The translations under genes and the position numbers were made by a program. From Klugiella xanthotipulae (GTDB lineage Bacteria > Actinomycetota > Actinomycetes > Actinomycetales > Microbacteriaceae), in assembly GCF_006716695.1 (NCBI RefSeq), contig NZ_VFPN01000002.1, forward strand, positions 124,001 through 188,000: a stretch of 64,000 bases of DNA, in the 5' to 3' direction. This document shows positions 47,271-56,390 of the stretch, in pieces. Positions within the stretch are counted from its first letter, which is position 1, and the number at the start of each line of letters is the position of its first letter. The notes beneath the pieces were generated by a model. It did not search any database and had not been told where the DNA came from. It saw nothing but the letters and a program-made list of their open reading frames with translations.

Positions 47271-47920
47271 GATTTCTCCTCAATCGGTTGGTCCGTCGAA
47301 GCGGATGCCGGGGTACCGGCAATTCCGTACAAAACGATGCTGGTGAGATCATCCAGACTCAGGGCGTTGTCCTCGTTCAATCGGGGCAGCGTCGAGGCAA
47401 AGGTCATCAAACGGATGATGTGCGCCACGGTCGCCGGTGGCCACATCAACTGTTCTCGGTCATCGTCAAGCAGGTCTCCCACCAGCCGGTCAAAGGCCGC
47501 GCGATGCGAGGGAAACTCGGGGCGCTCCCCCGGACCGACCGCCGCAACGAGCCGAAAGACGCTCCCAAAGCGCTCCCGCATGAGGTGGATAACCGTGCGG
47601 ACCTTCACCTCGAGGGGAAGACTCCGGTCTATTCGACTCAGCTCTTCGCGGAACGGCTCAGGGTCCAAATACCGCTCGGTGACAGCCCGGAGCAGACTCT
47701 GCTTATCACCAAATGCGCGGAAAATTGTGCCCTCGGCGAGTCCTGCTGCATCCGCCAGTTGCTTCGAGGTCACCCCAAACCCCTGCTCCATGAGGAGCGG
47801 CGTGACCGCGCCGATAATCATGGCGCGGCGATCCTCAACCCCCAGCGGCTGCGCCCGGCGCGCGGTCTCCCCCGCCGCATCAGCGTCACCCAGGGTCGTC
47901 GTTTCGTTCGCCATATGCAT
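47267..47920 (-). CDS. TetR family repressor of the exporter operon
   Basis: A 217-residue TetR protein. The helix-turn-helix lies at about 45-80 (SKQLADAAGLAEGTIFRAFG), followed by a ligand domain of no recognisable specificity. ATG 47920 is 6 bases after the -10 candidate TATGAT (47932-47927), so the mRNA is probably leaderless; a longer frame to 47953 would place the start inside the operator. The gene heads an overlapping operon with two ABC subunits. Autoregulation is expected from the palindrome at 47934-47953. Confidence 0.9.
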   Translation of the reverse strand: MHMANETTTLGDADAAGETARRAQPLGVEDRRAMIIGAVTPLLMEQGFGVTSKQLADAAGLAEGTIFRAFGDKQSLLRAVTERYLDPEPFREELSRIDRSLPLEVKVRTVIHLMRERFGSVFRLVAAVGPGERPEFPSHRAAFDRLVGDLLDDDREQLMWPPATVAHIIRLMTFASTLPRLNEDNALSLDDLTSIVLYGIAGTPASASTDQPIEEKS

Positions 47921-47933
47921 CCCGCCATCATAA

Positions 47934-47953
47934 GTGAGTGAGCGCTCACTCAC
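47934..47953. promoter_or_regulatory. TetR operator, perfect 20-bp palindrome
   Basis: GTGAGTGAGCGCTCACTCAC is a perfect dyad centred between 47943 and 47944. It lies directly upstream of the -10 of tetR and 45 bases before the divergent gene at 47999, so one bound repressor could affect both directions. Confidence 0.8.
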
Positions 47954-47998
47954 AAACCAACATGCTCCGACTCGGAATGCTCACGGTAAGCTTCAAGA

Positions 47999-48409
47999 AT
48001 GGCCAAAGTCACCCTCACCAAGACCCGACAGCACACCATCGTTGGCGAGGGTCTCGCGCTCGGCTGCCTCGCTGTGGGCATTGAGGGGTTGAGCAACAAC
48101 AAGCTCACGATAGACCGCGCCTTCCGCTTCGCCTGGGTGCGCTGGGAATACTCCAAGCGATTTCCGGGCCTCAACGCTGGACCCCGGTTTGACGACATCC
48201 TCGCCATTTTAGAAAAGAGCAGCGGACGCACCGGCAAACCGGTTGCGGCATTCCGCGCCGAACCCGGCTGGGGGTTTGTGCCCTATCTCACCGCAACCGT
48301 CAGCAATGTGACCGAGGCCGGTGCCCGATTAGAAGAAACCTCCGGCATCCCGCTGACCGCATGGAAGGCGCTCGCCGAGCTGACCGCAACCGGGCTGGTG
48401 CAGGCCTAG
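47999..48409 (+). CDS. Hypothetical protein, function unknown
   Basis: A 136-residue soluble, mixed alpha/beta-looking protein (MAKVTLTKTRQHTIVGEG...). It has no signal peptide or membrane helix, and I recognise no family. TAAGCT (47987-47992) 6 bases before ATG 47999 suggests a leaderless start. Its stop codon overlaps the GTG start of the next gene, so both are made together. It faces the TetR operator. Confidence 0.7.
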   Translation: MAKVTLTKTRQHTIVGEGLALGCLAVGIEGLSNNKLTIDRAFRFAWVRWEYSKRFPGLNAGPRFDDILAILEKSSGRTGKPVAAFRAEPGWGFVPYLTATVSNVTEAGARLEETSGIPLTAWKALAELTATGLVQA

Positions 48410-48600
48410 TGGGATACGTCAGAATTCCGCCACTCGCCCTGATCGGCAGCCTGAGCATCGTCGCCGGGATCATCATCCTGATGACCACGCAGGGTGACGC
48501 TGCGGGCGCGTGGACGGCACTCACCTTCCAGGTCGCCGGCGTAATTATGCTGCTCGTCTTCTTGGCGACCACCTTTCGCGCCCGCAAACGAGACAAATAG
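48409..48600 (+). CDS. Small two-helix membrane protein
   Basis: A 63-residue protein with two transmembrane helices (PPLALIGSLSIVAGIIILMT and LTFQVAGVIMLLVFLATTF) and a basic C-terminus. The GTG start shares its G with the TAG stop of the preceding gene (TAGTG), indicating coupled translation. Function unknown; it may anchor or partner the upstream protein. Confidence 0.65.
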   Translation: MGYVRIPPLALIGSLSIVAGIIILMTTQGDAAGAWTALTFQVAGVIMLLVFLATTFRARKRDK

Positions 48601-48619
48601 CCAACCAAGCGAATAACAG

Positions 48620-48693
48620 TACCCCCAGTGGGACTCGAACCCACACTTGGATGATTTTAAGTCATCTGCCTCTGCCAATTGGGCTATGGGGGC
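48620..48693 (-). tRNA. tRNA with anticodon UAA (Leu), short variable loop
   Basis: The 74-base cloverleaf folds cleanly. Acceptor GCCCCCA/TGGGGGT ends in a G1-U72 wobble, with A73 as discriminator. The D-arm has GCC/GGC. The anticodon arm GATGA-CTTAAAA-TCATC gives UAA. The T arm is GTGGG-TTCGAGT-CCCAC. CCA is not encoded. UAA is a leucine anticodon and A73 fits leucine, but the variable region is only 5 bases (CAAGT), unlike the long arm of normal bacterial tRNA-Leu. Confidence 0.88.
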
Positions 48694-48806
48694 CCACCGG
48701 TCCATGTTAGCGAACCACGGACCGTATCCCGCAATCGACAACGCGAGCGGCGGATGTCTGGATCTGCGCATTCGCGCAACTCCCGGCATCCGCCGCTCTG
48801 GTTGAA

Positions 48807-48844
48807 CGCCGGGTGTACCTACAGGAACAAAGGGACACCCGGCG
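48807..48844 (-). terminator. Second hairpin downstream of pckG
   Basis: CGCCGGGTGT (48807-48816) pairs with ACACCCGGCG (48835-48844), loop 18 bases. It is a backup terminator or the end of the tRNA region. Confidence 0.5.
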
Positions 48845-48850
48845 ACCTAG

Positions 48851-48884
48851 TTCTGGGGCAAGAACGGGAAATCTTGACCCAGAA
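48851..48884 (-). terminator. pckG terminator
   Basis: TTCTGGG-g-CAAGA (48851-48863) pairs with TCTTG-a-CCCAGAA (48872-48884) with one internal mismatch and an 8-base loop, 15 bases after the pckG stop. Confidence 0.65.
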
Positions 48885-48898
48885 ATCTGGGGAGGGAT

Positions 48899-50755
48899 TT
48901 ACATCGCCGAGAGGCGGCTGCGGAGCCCGGTCAGCTGCTCGCTCAGGGCGGCGGGAACCCGGTCACCAAACTGAGCGAAATACTCGTCCGTGAGGTCACA
49001 CTCGGCCAGCCAGGACTGCGGGTTCACATCGAAGAGCTCGGTCATGTCCTGGGCAGGAATCTCGATGCCCTCCACATTAAGCTCACCTGCAGCGGGGATA
49101 CGACCCACCGCAATCTCCTGGCCCTCAGCCTCACCCTCGACCCGGCGCACGATCCACTCCAGCACGCGGGAGTTATCACCGAACCCGGGCCACAGGAAGC
49201 GGCCGTCATCGCCCTTGCGGAACCAGTTCACCTGGAAAATCCGGGGAGCCTTGTCGCCGAGCGACTCACCCATCTCCAGCCAGTGCGACCAGTAGTCGGC
49301 CATGTTGTAGCCACAGAAAGGCAGCATCCCGAACGGGTCGCGGCGCAACTCGCCCACGGTTCCCTCCTGAGCGGCAGTCTTTTCGCTCGATACGGTTGCG
49401 CCGATAAACACGCCGTGCTCCCAGCTGAGTGACTCCGTCACGAGCGGGACGTTGGTGGCGCGCCGACCGCCAAACAGGATAGCGTCCAGTGGCACACCCT
49501 CGCTCTCCGACCACTCCTGCGCCACGGTGGGGCACTGGGTGATCGGCACGGTGAATCGGGAGTTAGGATGCGCGGCTAGGCGGCCGGAGTCGGGCGTCCA
49601 CTCGTTACCCTCCCAGTCAATCGCGTGCGCGGGGGGTGTCTCCGTCATACCCTCCCACCACACGTCGCCCTCATCCGTGAGCGCCACATTGGTGAAGATG
49701 GTGTTACCCCAGATGCTATCCATCGCAACAGGATTAGTGGAGTATCCGGTGCCCGGGGCCACGCCAAAGAAGCCAGCCTCCGGGTTGATGGCGCGCAGGG
49801 TACCGTCGGGTCCGGGGCGGAGCCAGGCAATGTCGTCGCCAATGGTCTCGACGTTCCAACCGGGAACCGTCGGACGCAGCATCGCGAGGTTGGTCTTGCC
49901 ACACGCCGAGGGGAAAGCTGCGGCCACATGGTAGTCCTTACCCGCGGGGCTTGTGAGCTTAATCAGGAGCATATGCTCGGCCAACCAGCCATCCTTGCGG
50001 GCCATCACACTCGCGATGCGCAGGGCGAAACACTTCTTCGAGAGCAGGGCATTTCCGCCATAACCCGAGCCGAAGGACCACACCTCCAACGTGTCCGGAA
50101 ACTGGCAGATGTACTTGGTGTCGTTGCAGGGCCACTCGACGTCGTCGATGCTCTCGCCGGCGTCATTTACAAGGGGCATCCCCACGCTGTGAACGGTGCG
50201 CACCCACTCGGTGTCGGGTGTGATGTGGTCCATCGCATCCTGACCCATTCGAGTCATGATGCGCATGTTCAGCACGGCGTAGGGCGAGTCGGTGATCTGG
50301 ATGCCCAGCTGCGAGATCGGTCCGCCCACCGGCCCCATGGAGAAAGGAACGACGTACATGGTGCGACCGCGCATCGAGCCCCGGAAAAGGGGGGTGAGCG
50401 TCTCCAGCATTGCGGCGGGCTCGCTCCAGTTGTTTGTGGGGCCAGCATCCGCCTGGTGCTCGGTGCAGATAAAGGTGCGGTCCTCGACGCGTGCCACATC
50501 GGCCGGGTGCGAGCGGGCCAGAAAGCTACCGGGACGCAGATTCTTATTGAGGGGGGTGAGTGTGCCCGCGGCAACAAGCTCCTCGGTGAGGGCAGACCAT
50601 TCAGACTGTGAGCCGTCACACCAGTGGATGTATTCCGGCTGCGTCAGCTCGGCGATTTTCGTCACCCAGGCCAGAACCTCGGAGTTACCGGTTGTCGGCT
50701 CTCCGGTGGCGGCGGCTGAGTTGATCGTGACATCTGGTGTGTCGATGACGGTCAT
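48899..50755 (-). CDS. pckG: GTP-dependent phosphoenolpyruvate carboxykinase
   Basis: PckG converts oxaloacetate and GTP to PEP and CO2, the entry to gluconeogenesis. The 618-residue protein has the GTP-type signature [12 protein letters not shown] (about 280-290), the PEP-binding [17 protein letters not shown] and [15 protein letters not shown] lies before ATG 50755. It diverges from a RamB-type regulator, fitting control by carbon source; it is needed on acetate together with aceA-aceB further along. Confidence 0.97.
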   Translation of the reverse strand: MTVIDTPDVTINSAAATGEPTTGNSEVLAWVTKIAELTQPEYIHWCDGSQSEWSALTEELVAAGTLTPLNKNLRPGSFLARSHPADVARVEDRTFICTEHQADAGPTNNWSEPAAMLETLTPLFRGSMRGRTMYVVPFSMGPVGGPISQLGIQITDSPYAVLNMRIMTRMGQDAMDHITPDTEWVRTVHSVGMPLVNDAGESIDDVEWPCNDTKYICQFPDTLEVWSFGSGYGGNALLSKKCFALRIASVMARKDGWLAEHMLLIKLTSPAGKDYHVAAAFPSACGKTNLAMLRPTVPGWNVETIGDDIAWLRPGPDGTLRAINPEAGFFGVAPGTGYSTNPVAMDSIWGNTIFTNVALTDEGDVWWEGMTETPPAHAIDWEGNEWTPDSGRLAAHPNSRFTVPITQCPTVAQEWSESEGVPLDAILFGGRRATNVPLVTESLSWEHGVFIGATVSSEKTAAQEGTVGELRRDPFGMLPFCGYNMADYWSHWLEMGESLGDKAPRIFQVNWFRKGDDGRFLWPGFGDNSRVLEWIVRRVEGEAEGQEIAVGRIPAAGELNVEGIEIPAQDMTELFDVNPQSWLAECDLTDEYFAQFGDRVPAALSEQLTGLRSRLSAM

Positions 50756-50847
50756 AATCTGCGATCTCCTACGTATTGGCAGAGAAGAAACGGGGGGTAC
50801 ACATCAATGATCAGATACATTTTGCGGGCCAATTGACCAATCTGGGT

Positions 50848-50876
50848 GTCAAAAAGTGTGCTTTTTAACATAAAGT
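50848..50876 (+). promoter_or_regulatory. Promoter and inverted-repeat operator of the first RamB-type gene
   Basis: AAAAAG-tgtg-CTTTTT (50851-50866) is a perfect inverted repeat. It occupies the -35/spacer region of a promoter whose -10 TAAAGT (50871-50876) lies 7 bases before ATG 50884, so this mRNA would be leaderless. The repeat lies in the 128-base region shared with pckG and is the likely binding site of one of the two regulators. Confidence 0.5.
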
Positions 50877-50883
50877 TAAAAAT

Positions 50884-52338
50884 ATGACCCCCGCCTCACC
50901 CCAGTCCCCCCACTCCAACACCCTTGTGATGGGAAAGCGCCTGCGCTTTTTTCGCATCAACGCGGGACTCACCCTGGAACAACTCGGTGAACGCGTTGAC
51001 CTCGCCGCCAGCCAACTCTCCCTGTTTGAAAACGGGCGCCGCGAACCCAAGCTGTCGACGCTCCAGAAGATCGCCCACACACTCTCGGTCGATCTCGGCC
51101 AGCTGCTCAGCACCGATCCGCCCGACCGGCGCTCAGCGCTGGAGATCGAACTCGACCAGGCACAGCACAACCCGGTGTACGCGAGTATGGGGCTGCCGGT
51201 TATTCGCGGCGCAAAATCGCTGCCCGACGACGCACTTGAATCTCTCGTGGGGCTACACCGCGAGATCGAACGGCGTGAGCGGGCAGCCATCGCCACCCCG
51301 GAGGAGGCCCGCCGGGCCAACACCGAAATCCGCCAGCAGATGCGTGAACGCGACAACTACATCCCGGACATCGAAGATCTGGCCGAGGACCTGCTGCGCG
51401 CGGCCAACCACACCACGGGAGCACTCACACACCGCACGGTCGCGATTATGGCCGAGCAGTTGGGCTTCACCCTCATCTATGTGGACGATCTACCCCACTC
51501 CACGCGCAGCGTAACCGACCTCAAGAACGGACGAATCTACCTGCCACCGGCATCCATCCCTGGCGGGCATGGCCTGCGCTCACTCGCGCTACAGGCCATG
51601 GCACACGCCGTACTCGGGCATGACAAACCCGCCAGCTACACCGCTTTTTTGCAGCAACGGCTGGAGATCAACTACTTTGCGGCCGCCTGCTTAATTCCCC
51701 AGGGCCGCGCCGTCGAGTTTCTGAGCGAGGCAAAAAAAGACCGCAACCTCGCAATCGAGGACTTTCGGGATGCCTTCGGAGTCACCCACGAGTCGGCGGC
51801 CCAACGCTTCACCAACCTCGCGACCGCCCACCTCGACCTGCCCGTGCACTTTCTACGAGTCAACGACGACGGCTCGCTCACGCGCGGCTATGAGAACGAC
51901 AACGTACCGCTACCCAGCGACGCGAGCGGCACAATCGAGGGACAGATCGTGTGCCGCCGCTGGGGTGCACGCACCGCGTTTGAGCGAACCAACCGCACGA
52001 GCGAGTTCTATCAGTACACCGACACCCCTGCGGGTACTTTCTGGTGCACTGTACAGACCGGAACCACCGCCACGGAGGGTTTCTCGATCAGCTTCGGTGT
52101 GCCGTTTGACCACGCCAAGTGGTTCCGCGGGCGCGAAACCACCAACCGCTCGGTGTCGCTGTGCCCGGATGCCTCATGCTGCCGGAGGCCCGATGCCACG
52201 CTTCAGGAGCGCTGGGCGGAGCACGCCTGGCCGAGCGCCCGAATGCACGCACATGTGCTCTCACCGCTGCCCCAGGGCTCTTTTCCCGGGGTTGACGACA
52301 CCGAGGTGTTTCAGTTTCTGAGCCGACACGCGGACTAG
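50884..52338 (+). CDS. RamB/ScfR-type transcriptional regulator, next to pckG
   Basis: A 484-residue XRE-family regulator. The N-terminal helix-turn-helix is at about 17-75 (GKRLRFFRINAGLTLEQLGE), an ImmA/IrrE-like middle domain follows (LQAMAHAVLGHDKP), then a C-terminal DUF2083-type domain with Cys pairs (IVCRRW, FWCT, CPDASCCRR). This is the architecture of RamB of Corynebacterium, which represses glyoxylate-cycle and acetate genes, and of short-chain fatty-acyl regulators. Divergence from pckG suggests control of gluconeogenesis. It is clearly paralogous to the protein encoded at 53388-54929. Confidence 0.88.
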   Translation: MTPASPQSPHSNTLVMGKRLRFFRINAGLTLEQLGERVDLAASQLSLFENGRREPKLSTLQKIAHTLSVDLGQLLSTDPPDRRSALEIELDQAQHNPVYASMGLPVIRGAKSLPDDALESLVGLHREIERRERAAIATPEEARRANTEIRQQMRERDNYIPDIEDLAEDLLRAANHTTGALTHRTVAIMAEQLGFTLIYVDDLPHSTRSVTDLKNGRIYLPPASIPGGHGLRSLALQAMAHAVLGHDKPASYTAFLQQRLEINYFAAACLIPQGRAVEFLSEAKKDRNLAIEDFRDAFGVTHESAAQRFTNLATAHLDLPVHFLRVNDDGSLTRGYENDNVPLPSDASGTIEGQIVCRRWGARTAFERTNRTSEFYQYTDTPAGTFWCTVQTGTTATEGFSISFGVPFDHAKWFRGRETTNRSVSLCPDASCCRRPDATLQERWAEHAWPSARMHAHVLSPLPQGSFPGVDDTEVFQFLSRHAD

Positions 52339-52362
52339 GAGAACATCCGTGGCTGATAACAG

Positions 52363-52650
52363 TTAGAGCGCGTTATTTTCTCCACCCTGATCACCCTCAC
52401 GACGGGCCATCGCCAGCGGTCTCACATAGACCTCACCAAATAGAGTCAGAGCAGTCACCATTACCCCCAGTAAAAAGAACAGTAATCCGGCTGGCTTTAA
52501 ATCGACCTGGAATGGACTGACCGTACCCTCAAGTTCATTTCCATCAATAACCCGCCACGCGGTAATTTCACCTTTCGCGAGCATGAATATTCCCGCCAAA
52601 AGAGAGAGCGCCGCAATGGCCCATAACGCAATATAAGCAATCTTTTTCAT
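52363..52650 (-). CDS. Small membrane protein in an AT-rich islet
   Basis: A 95-residue protein with two transmembrane helices (MKKIAYIALWAIAALSLLAG and GLLFFLLGVMVTALTLFGEV) separated by a short outside loop, and a charged C-terminus (ARREGDQGGEN). No family recognised. ATG 52650 is preferred over an ATG at 52674. The gene is lower in GC than its neighbours and lies directly downstream of a decayed gene. Confidence 0.6.
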   Translation of the reverse strand: MKKIAYIALWAIAALSLLAGIFMLAKGEITAWRVIDGNELEGTVSPFQVDLKPAGLLFFLLGVMVTALTLFGEVYVRPLAMARREGDQGGENNAL

Positions 52651-52674
52651 AGAATTAAACTTTTCATGTTGCAT

Positions 52675-53270
52675 CTACTTGCAATAAATCATTTTGTCCG
52701 GATAAAAAGCCGTGTGAGTTCCGCTCATCTCGACTTTAGATCGCGACTGGGTTCCAGCCACCTGATGAACCTTCCATTTCTCAATCTTATACGTGTAAAA
52801 AGTCCCATAAGAATGGCCTGAAATTTCGCGCCCTTAGGCAGTTTAGGCGATGTACATGATATTGACCCCGACACCGTCTTCTGCAGAGCAACTCCGAGCG
52901 AATTTGCAACATCTGCCTTAGTTATTCCCAGACTATAGCTGAGAGAACTCGACACAGAACAACTCCCGAATATCCTGAACATTGGATCTGCTTTTCCAAT
53001 AACACATCCACCGAGCAGCTGCTTGAGATTAGGTTTACTCGTTATTTTTTTATCAACAACTTTATACTCATATCACGTAACAGCTATAACCAGATCCGCA
53101 ATGACAGGGTACTGGTCATCAGTCAAAAAAGATGAACTAATCACCTGCGCGAGCCGAGAACCAACAAACTCGTCGTAAATTAGAACACTTTTCCATCAAC
53201 GTCCAGTGCCCACGGCGATGATATGCAAGTAACATGTACCACATTTTTGCACCCCTTCAGACACAGCACC
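52675..53270 (-). pseudogene. Decayed gene for an exported Cys-containing protein
   Basis: Reading the minus strand, coherent protein runs across at least two frameshifts and one in-frame stop. Piece 1 includes KGCKNVVHVTCISSPWALD (frame lost near 53184). Piece 2 has LIYDEFVGSRLAQVISSSF, then a TGA at 53075-53073, then YEYKVVDKKITSKPNLK and SCSVSSSLSYSLGITKADVA. Near 52815 the frame shifts again, and the new frame reads HSYGTFYTYKIEKWKVHQ and ends PDKMIYCK at TAG 52677-52675. The only intact part is an 85-codon ATG frame (52725-52982). The pattern is like uncharacterised actinobacterial secreted proteins with CTSP and YxYKI motifs. The N-terminus and signal are missing. Confidence 0.7.
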
Positions 53271-53387
53271 GATTACCCGACCGCCAGAATCCTACCGCTC
53301 GACGATCACTCCCCGTGTGAACAACCGACGACGCGATGCCCCGGGCGTTCACCTGCCGCGGCCGTTCACGATTGAGCTGACAGGGGG
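53271..53387. other. Gap at the right edge of the AT-rich islet
   Basis: Base composition returns to high GC here. I see no gene, no clear terminator for the second RamB-type gene and no repeat marking the edge of the islet. Confidence 0.3.
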
Positions 53388-54929
53388 CTACTCCTGGGGC
53401 TGGGTCGGCGCGTGCGCCTCCAGAAACTCGTACACCTCTGTGTCATCCACGCCCGGAAAAACACCCTTCGGCAGCGCCGTGAGCACGCTCGCATGCGGCT
53501 TGGCCGTCGGCCAGGCATACTCGGCCCAGTTGCCGCGCAACTCGTCAGGTGCACGGCGACAGCACGTTTCATCCGGGCAGCGCGAAACACCGCGGTAGGG
53601 GGTATCCCGCCCCTGGAACCAGCGCACATGCTCAAACGGCACGCCAACGCTCACCGAGAACTCACCATCATCGCTGCTCTGCACGCGCGAGGTGCACCAG
53701 AACGTGCCTGTCGGGGTATCGGTGTACTGGTAGTACGGGTTGAAACGGTCATCCACGGCAAACACCGTGCGGGAAGTCCAGTGTCGGCAGGACGTCTGGC
53801 CCTCAATCGCGCCCATACTGTCGGTGGGAAAGCACACGTTGTCATTCTCGTAGGCCTTCGAAATAGCCCCGCTCTCGTGCACCTTCATAAAGTGCACGGG
53901 CAGGTCGAGGTGCCGCGTGGCGAGGTTCGTGAAACGGTGCGCGGCAGTCTCGTAGGAGACCGCAAACGCGTCGCGGAAATCCTCGACAGAGATTCGACGA
54001 GCATCCTTCTCGTCTGAGAGGAGCTCGACCGAGGCCTTCTCCGGCATGAGGAGCGCGGCCGTGAGGTAGTTGGCCTCAACGCGCTGGCGAAGAAACTCGG
54101 CGTAGTCGCGCGGCTCCTCATGACCCAAGACGTGGCTGGCGAGGGCGTGCAACGGAGCGGAGCGGGGGTCGCGCTCCGTACGGACCCGGTGTGGCAGGTA
54201 GATGCGACGGTTCTTCAAATCAGACACCGAACGGGTGGACTTGGGCACATCGGCCACATAGTGCAGCGAAAAACCCAGATAGCTGGCAATCTCGGCGGTC
54301 ACCCGCTGCGAAAGCGGACCTCCCGTATGCCCCACGGCGCTCAACAGTTCTCCCGCCGTCTGCTCGATGGCCTCGAAATAGTTTCCCTGAGCGCGCATAA
54401 TTTGGCGCAACTCAGCGTTGGCCCGGCGGGCCTCCTCCGGGGTGGCACTGCGCTCGCTGTGCATCCGCTCGATCTCACGATGCAGGCCCAAAATCACCTC
54501 CATTGTCTCGCTCGACAGCGACGGCCCCACCCGCAGCGCCGGTAACCGCAGCGCCGAGAAGGCCGGGCCACGCTGCACCCGTTCCAGTTCAATCTCTAGG
54601 GCCGTGCGGCCATCTACCTCCTCCACACTCAACAGGTCACTGAGGGTACAGCCGAGGGCCTCCGCAAGCGTGCCCAACAGTGCGAGCGGTGGTTCACGAC
54701 GACCGTTCTCCACCACCGATACCTGGCTTGCAGCTCGACCGATACGCCGCCCCACATCATCGAGCGTGAGCCCCTGAGACTTACGGATGCTGCGGATACG
54801 CCGCCCCACGGCGACCGCATCCACCCGATATTCACCGGGAGCCTTGGGGGTGACAGCATCTGACGGTCTCAGCGTCTGGTGTGCCCGTTCCCGTGGAGCG
54901 GAGTGTCTCGGCGGCAGTGCGTGGGGCAT
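53388..54929 (-). CDS. ramB: RamB-type regulator, next to aceA
   Basis: A 513-residue XRE plus ImmA/IrrE-like plus DUF2083-type protein, like the regulator at 50884-52338 along its whole length. The helix-turn-helix is at about 42-100 ([20 protein letters not shown]); the middle shows [13 protein letters not shown] and the C-terminal part has [20 protein letters not shown]. It is divergent from isocitrate lyase, exactly the target that RamB controls in Corynebacterium, so ramB is the best name. The first 30 residues are poorly conserved and the true start may be a later GTG. The promoter candidate TACGAT (54949-54944) overlaps a GTAGAAG repeat. Confidence 0.88.
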   Translation of the reverse strand: MPHALPPRHSAPRERAHQTLRPSDAVTPKAPGEYRVDAVAVGRRIRSIRKSQGLTLDDVGRRIGRAASQVSVVENGRREPPLALLGTLAEALGCTLSDLLSVEEVDGRTALEIELERVQRGPAFSALRLPALRVGPSLSSETMEVILGLHREIERMHSERSATPEEARRANAELRQIMRAQGNYFEAIEQTAGELLSAVGHTGGPLSQRVTAEIASYLGFSLHYVADVPKSTRSVSDLKNRRIYLPHRVRTERDPRSAPLHALASHVLGHEEPRDYAEFLRQRVEANYLTAALLMPEKASVELLSDEKDARRISVEDFRDAFAVSYETAAHRFTNLATRHLDLPVHFMKVHESGAISKAYENDNVCFPTDSMGAIEGQTSCRHWTSRTVFAVDDRFNPYYQYTDTPTGTFWCTSRVQSSDDGEFSVSVGVPFEHVRWFQGRDTPYRGVSRCPDETCCRRAPDELRGNWAEYAWPTAKPHASVLTALPKGVFPGVDDTEVYEFLEAHAPTQPQE

Positions 54930-54946
54930 CAGTGTCCGATCAGATC

Positions 54947-54987
54947 GTAGAAGTTCTGCAAAGTAGAAGAATCATAAAACTTCTACT
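54947..54987. promoter_or_regulatory. Triple GTAGAAG operator array between ramB and aceA
   Basis: GTAGAAG occurs at 54947-54953 and 54963-54969 (same orientation, 16 bases apart) and inverted as CTTCTAC at 54980-54986. The last two form an 8-base-arm inverted repeat (AGTAGAAG 54962-54969, CTTCTACT 54980-54987). Between the first two lies TTCTGCAAA (54954-54962), which shares the TGCAAA core of the Corynebacterium RamB motif as I recall it. Confidence 0.6.
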
Positions 54988-55066
54988 CAAGAATGTCTAT
55001 CCACGGGAGCAAGCGACCCCCAAACTCGAAATACAGATAAGTTTTCGATCACAAAGGAGTTCGATC

Positions 55067-56380
55067 ATGACGTACACCCCTCGCCCCGCAGGTGCACCCC
55101 GGGCCGGAGACACCCGCCAGACGGCCGACGAAATCCGCCTCGATTGGGAAACAGACCCCCGCTGGGCCGGTGTGAAACGCGACTACACGGCCGAGGACGT
55201 TGTTCGTCTACGCGGCAGCGTGACCGAAGAAAACACCCTCGCCCGCCGCGGGGCCGAAAACCTGTGGGAGCTGATCCACGCCGAAGGGTGGGTCGCCGCG
55301 CTCGGTGCCCTCACCGGTAACCAGGCCGTGCAGCAGGTCAAGGCCGGGCTGAAAGCTATCTACCTCTCCGGCTGGCAGGTGGCCGCAGACGCTAACCTCT
55401 CTGGCCAAACCTACCCCGATCAGAGCCTCTACCCCGCCAACTCCGTACCCAACGTGGTGCGTCGCATCAACAACGCGCTCATCCGAGCCGACCAGATCGA
55501 ATCGAGCGAAGGTACCGTCACCCGGGACTGGCTCGCCCCCATCGTGGCGGATGCCGAGGCCGGGTTCGGCGGCCCGCTCAACGCCTATGAGCTCATGTCC
55601 GCCATGATCTCGGCCGGGGCCGCAGGAGTGCACTGGGAGGACCAGCTCGCGAGCGAAAAAAAGTGCGGCCACCTGGGCGGAAAAGTCCTCGTACCCACCC
55701 AGCAACACATCCGCACCCTTAATGCGGCCAGGCTCGCGGCCGATGTGGCCGGGGTACCCTCCGTGATCATCGCCCGCACCGACGCCCTCGCCGCCGATCT
55801 GCTCACAAGCGACGTTGATGAGCGCGACCGCCAGTACACCACGGGCGAGCGCACCCCCGAAGGCTTCTACCGGGTGAAGCCGGGCCTGGACCCCGTCATC
55901 ACACGCGGACTCGCGTTTGCCGAGTACGCTGACCTGCTGTGGGTGGAGACGGGTGTACCCGACCTGGAGCTGGCGCGCACCTTTGCCGAGGCCATCCACG
56001 AAAAGTTCCCCGGCAAAAAGCTCGCGTACAATTGCTCGCCGTCGTTCAACTGGAAGCAGCACCTCGACGACGCACAGATCGCTGTCTTCCAGCGCGAATT
56101 GGCCGCAATGGGGTACACCTTCCAGTTCATCACCCTCGCGGGCTTCCACTCGCTTAACCACTCCATGTTTACGCTCGCCGAAGGCTACCGCGACCACGGC
56201 ATGACCGCCTACGTCGAGCTGCAAGAGGCCGAATTTGCCAGCGAAGCCCAGGGCTACACCGCCACACGCCACCAGCGCGAGGTGGGCACTGGCTTCTTCG
56301 ACCTCGTCTCCACCGCGCTCAACCCCACCAGCGCCACCCTCGCCCTCGCGGGTTCCACCGAATCCGAGCAATTTCACTAG
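55067..56380 (+). CDS. aceA: Isocitrate lyase
   Basis: AceA splits isocitrate to glyoxylate and succinate, the first step of the glyoxylate bypass. The 437-residue protein has the catalytic KKCGHLGGK with Cys200, plus [11 protein letters not shown] and [13 protein letters not shown] 55067 has AAAGGAG (55053-55059) upstream; the frame open to 54881 would run through the operator array and is not used. It is followed by aceB after 81 bases containing a strong hairpin. Confidence 0.98.
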   Translation: MTYTPRPAGAPRAGDTRQTADEIRLDWETDPRWAGVKRDYTAEDVVRLRGSVTEENTLARRGAENLWELIHAEGWVAALGALTGNQAVQQVKAGLKAIYLSGWQVAADANLSGQTYPDQSLYPANSVPNVVRRINNALIRADQIESSEGTVTRDWLAPIVADAEAGFGGPLNAYELMSAMISAGAAGVHWEDQLASEKKCGHLGGKVLVPTQQHIRTLNAARLAADVAGVPSVIIARTDALAADLLTSDVDERDRQYTTGERTPEGFYRVKPGLDPVITRGLAFAEYADLLWVETGVPDLELARTFAEAIHEKFPGKKLAYNCSPSFNWKQHLDDAQIAVFQRELAAMGYTFQFITLAGFHSLNHSMFTLAEGYRDHGMTAYVELQEAEFASEAQGYTATRHQREVGTGFFDLVSTALNPTSATLALAGSTESEQFH

Positions 56381-56390
56381 GGGCGCTAAC

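Noticed and set aside
50884-54929. A prophage or mobile element spanning the two XRE/ImmA-type genes
   Set aside because: The proteins have the RamB/ScfR architecture, not that of phage repressor and ImmA pairs, and there is no integrase, transposase, terminal repeat or attachment site.
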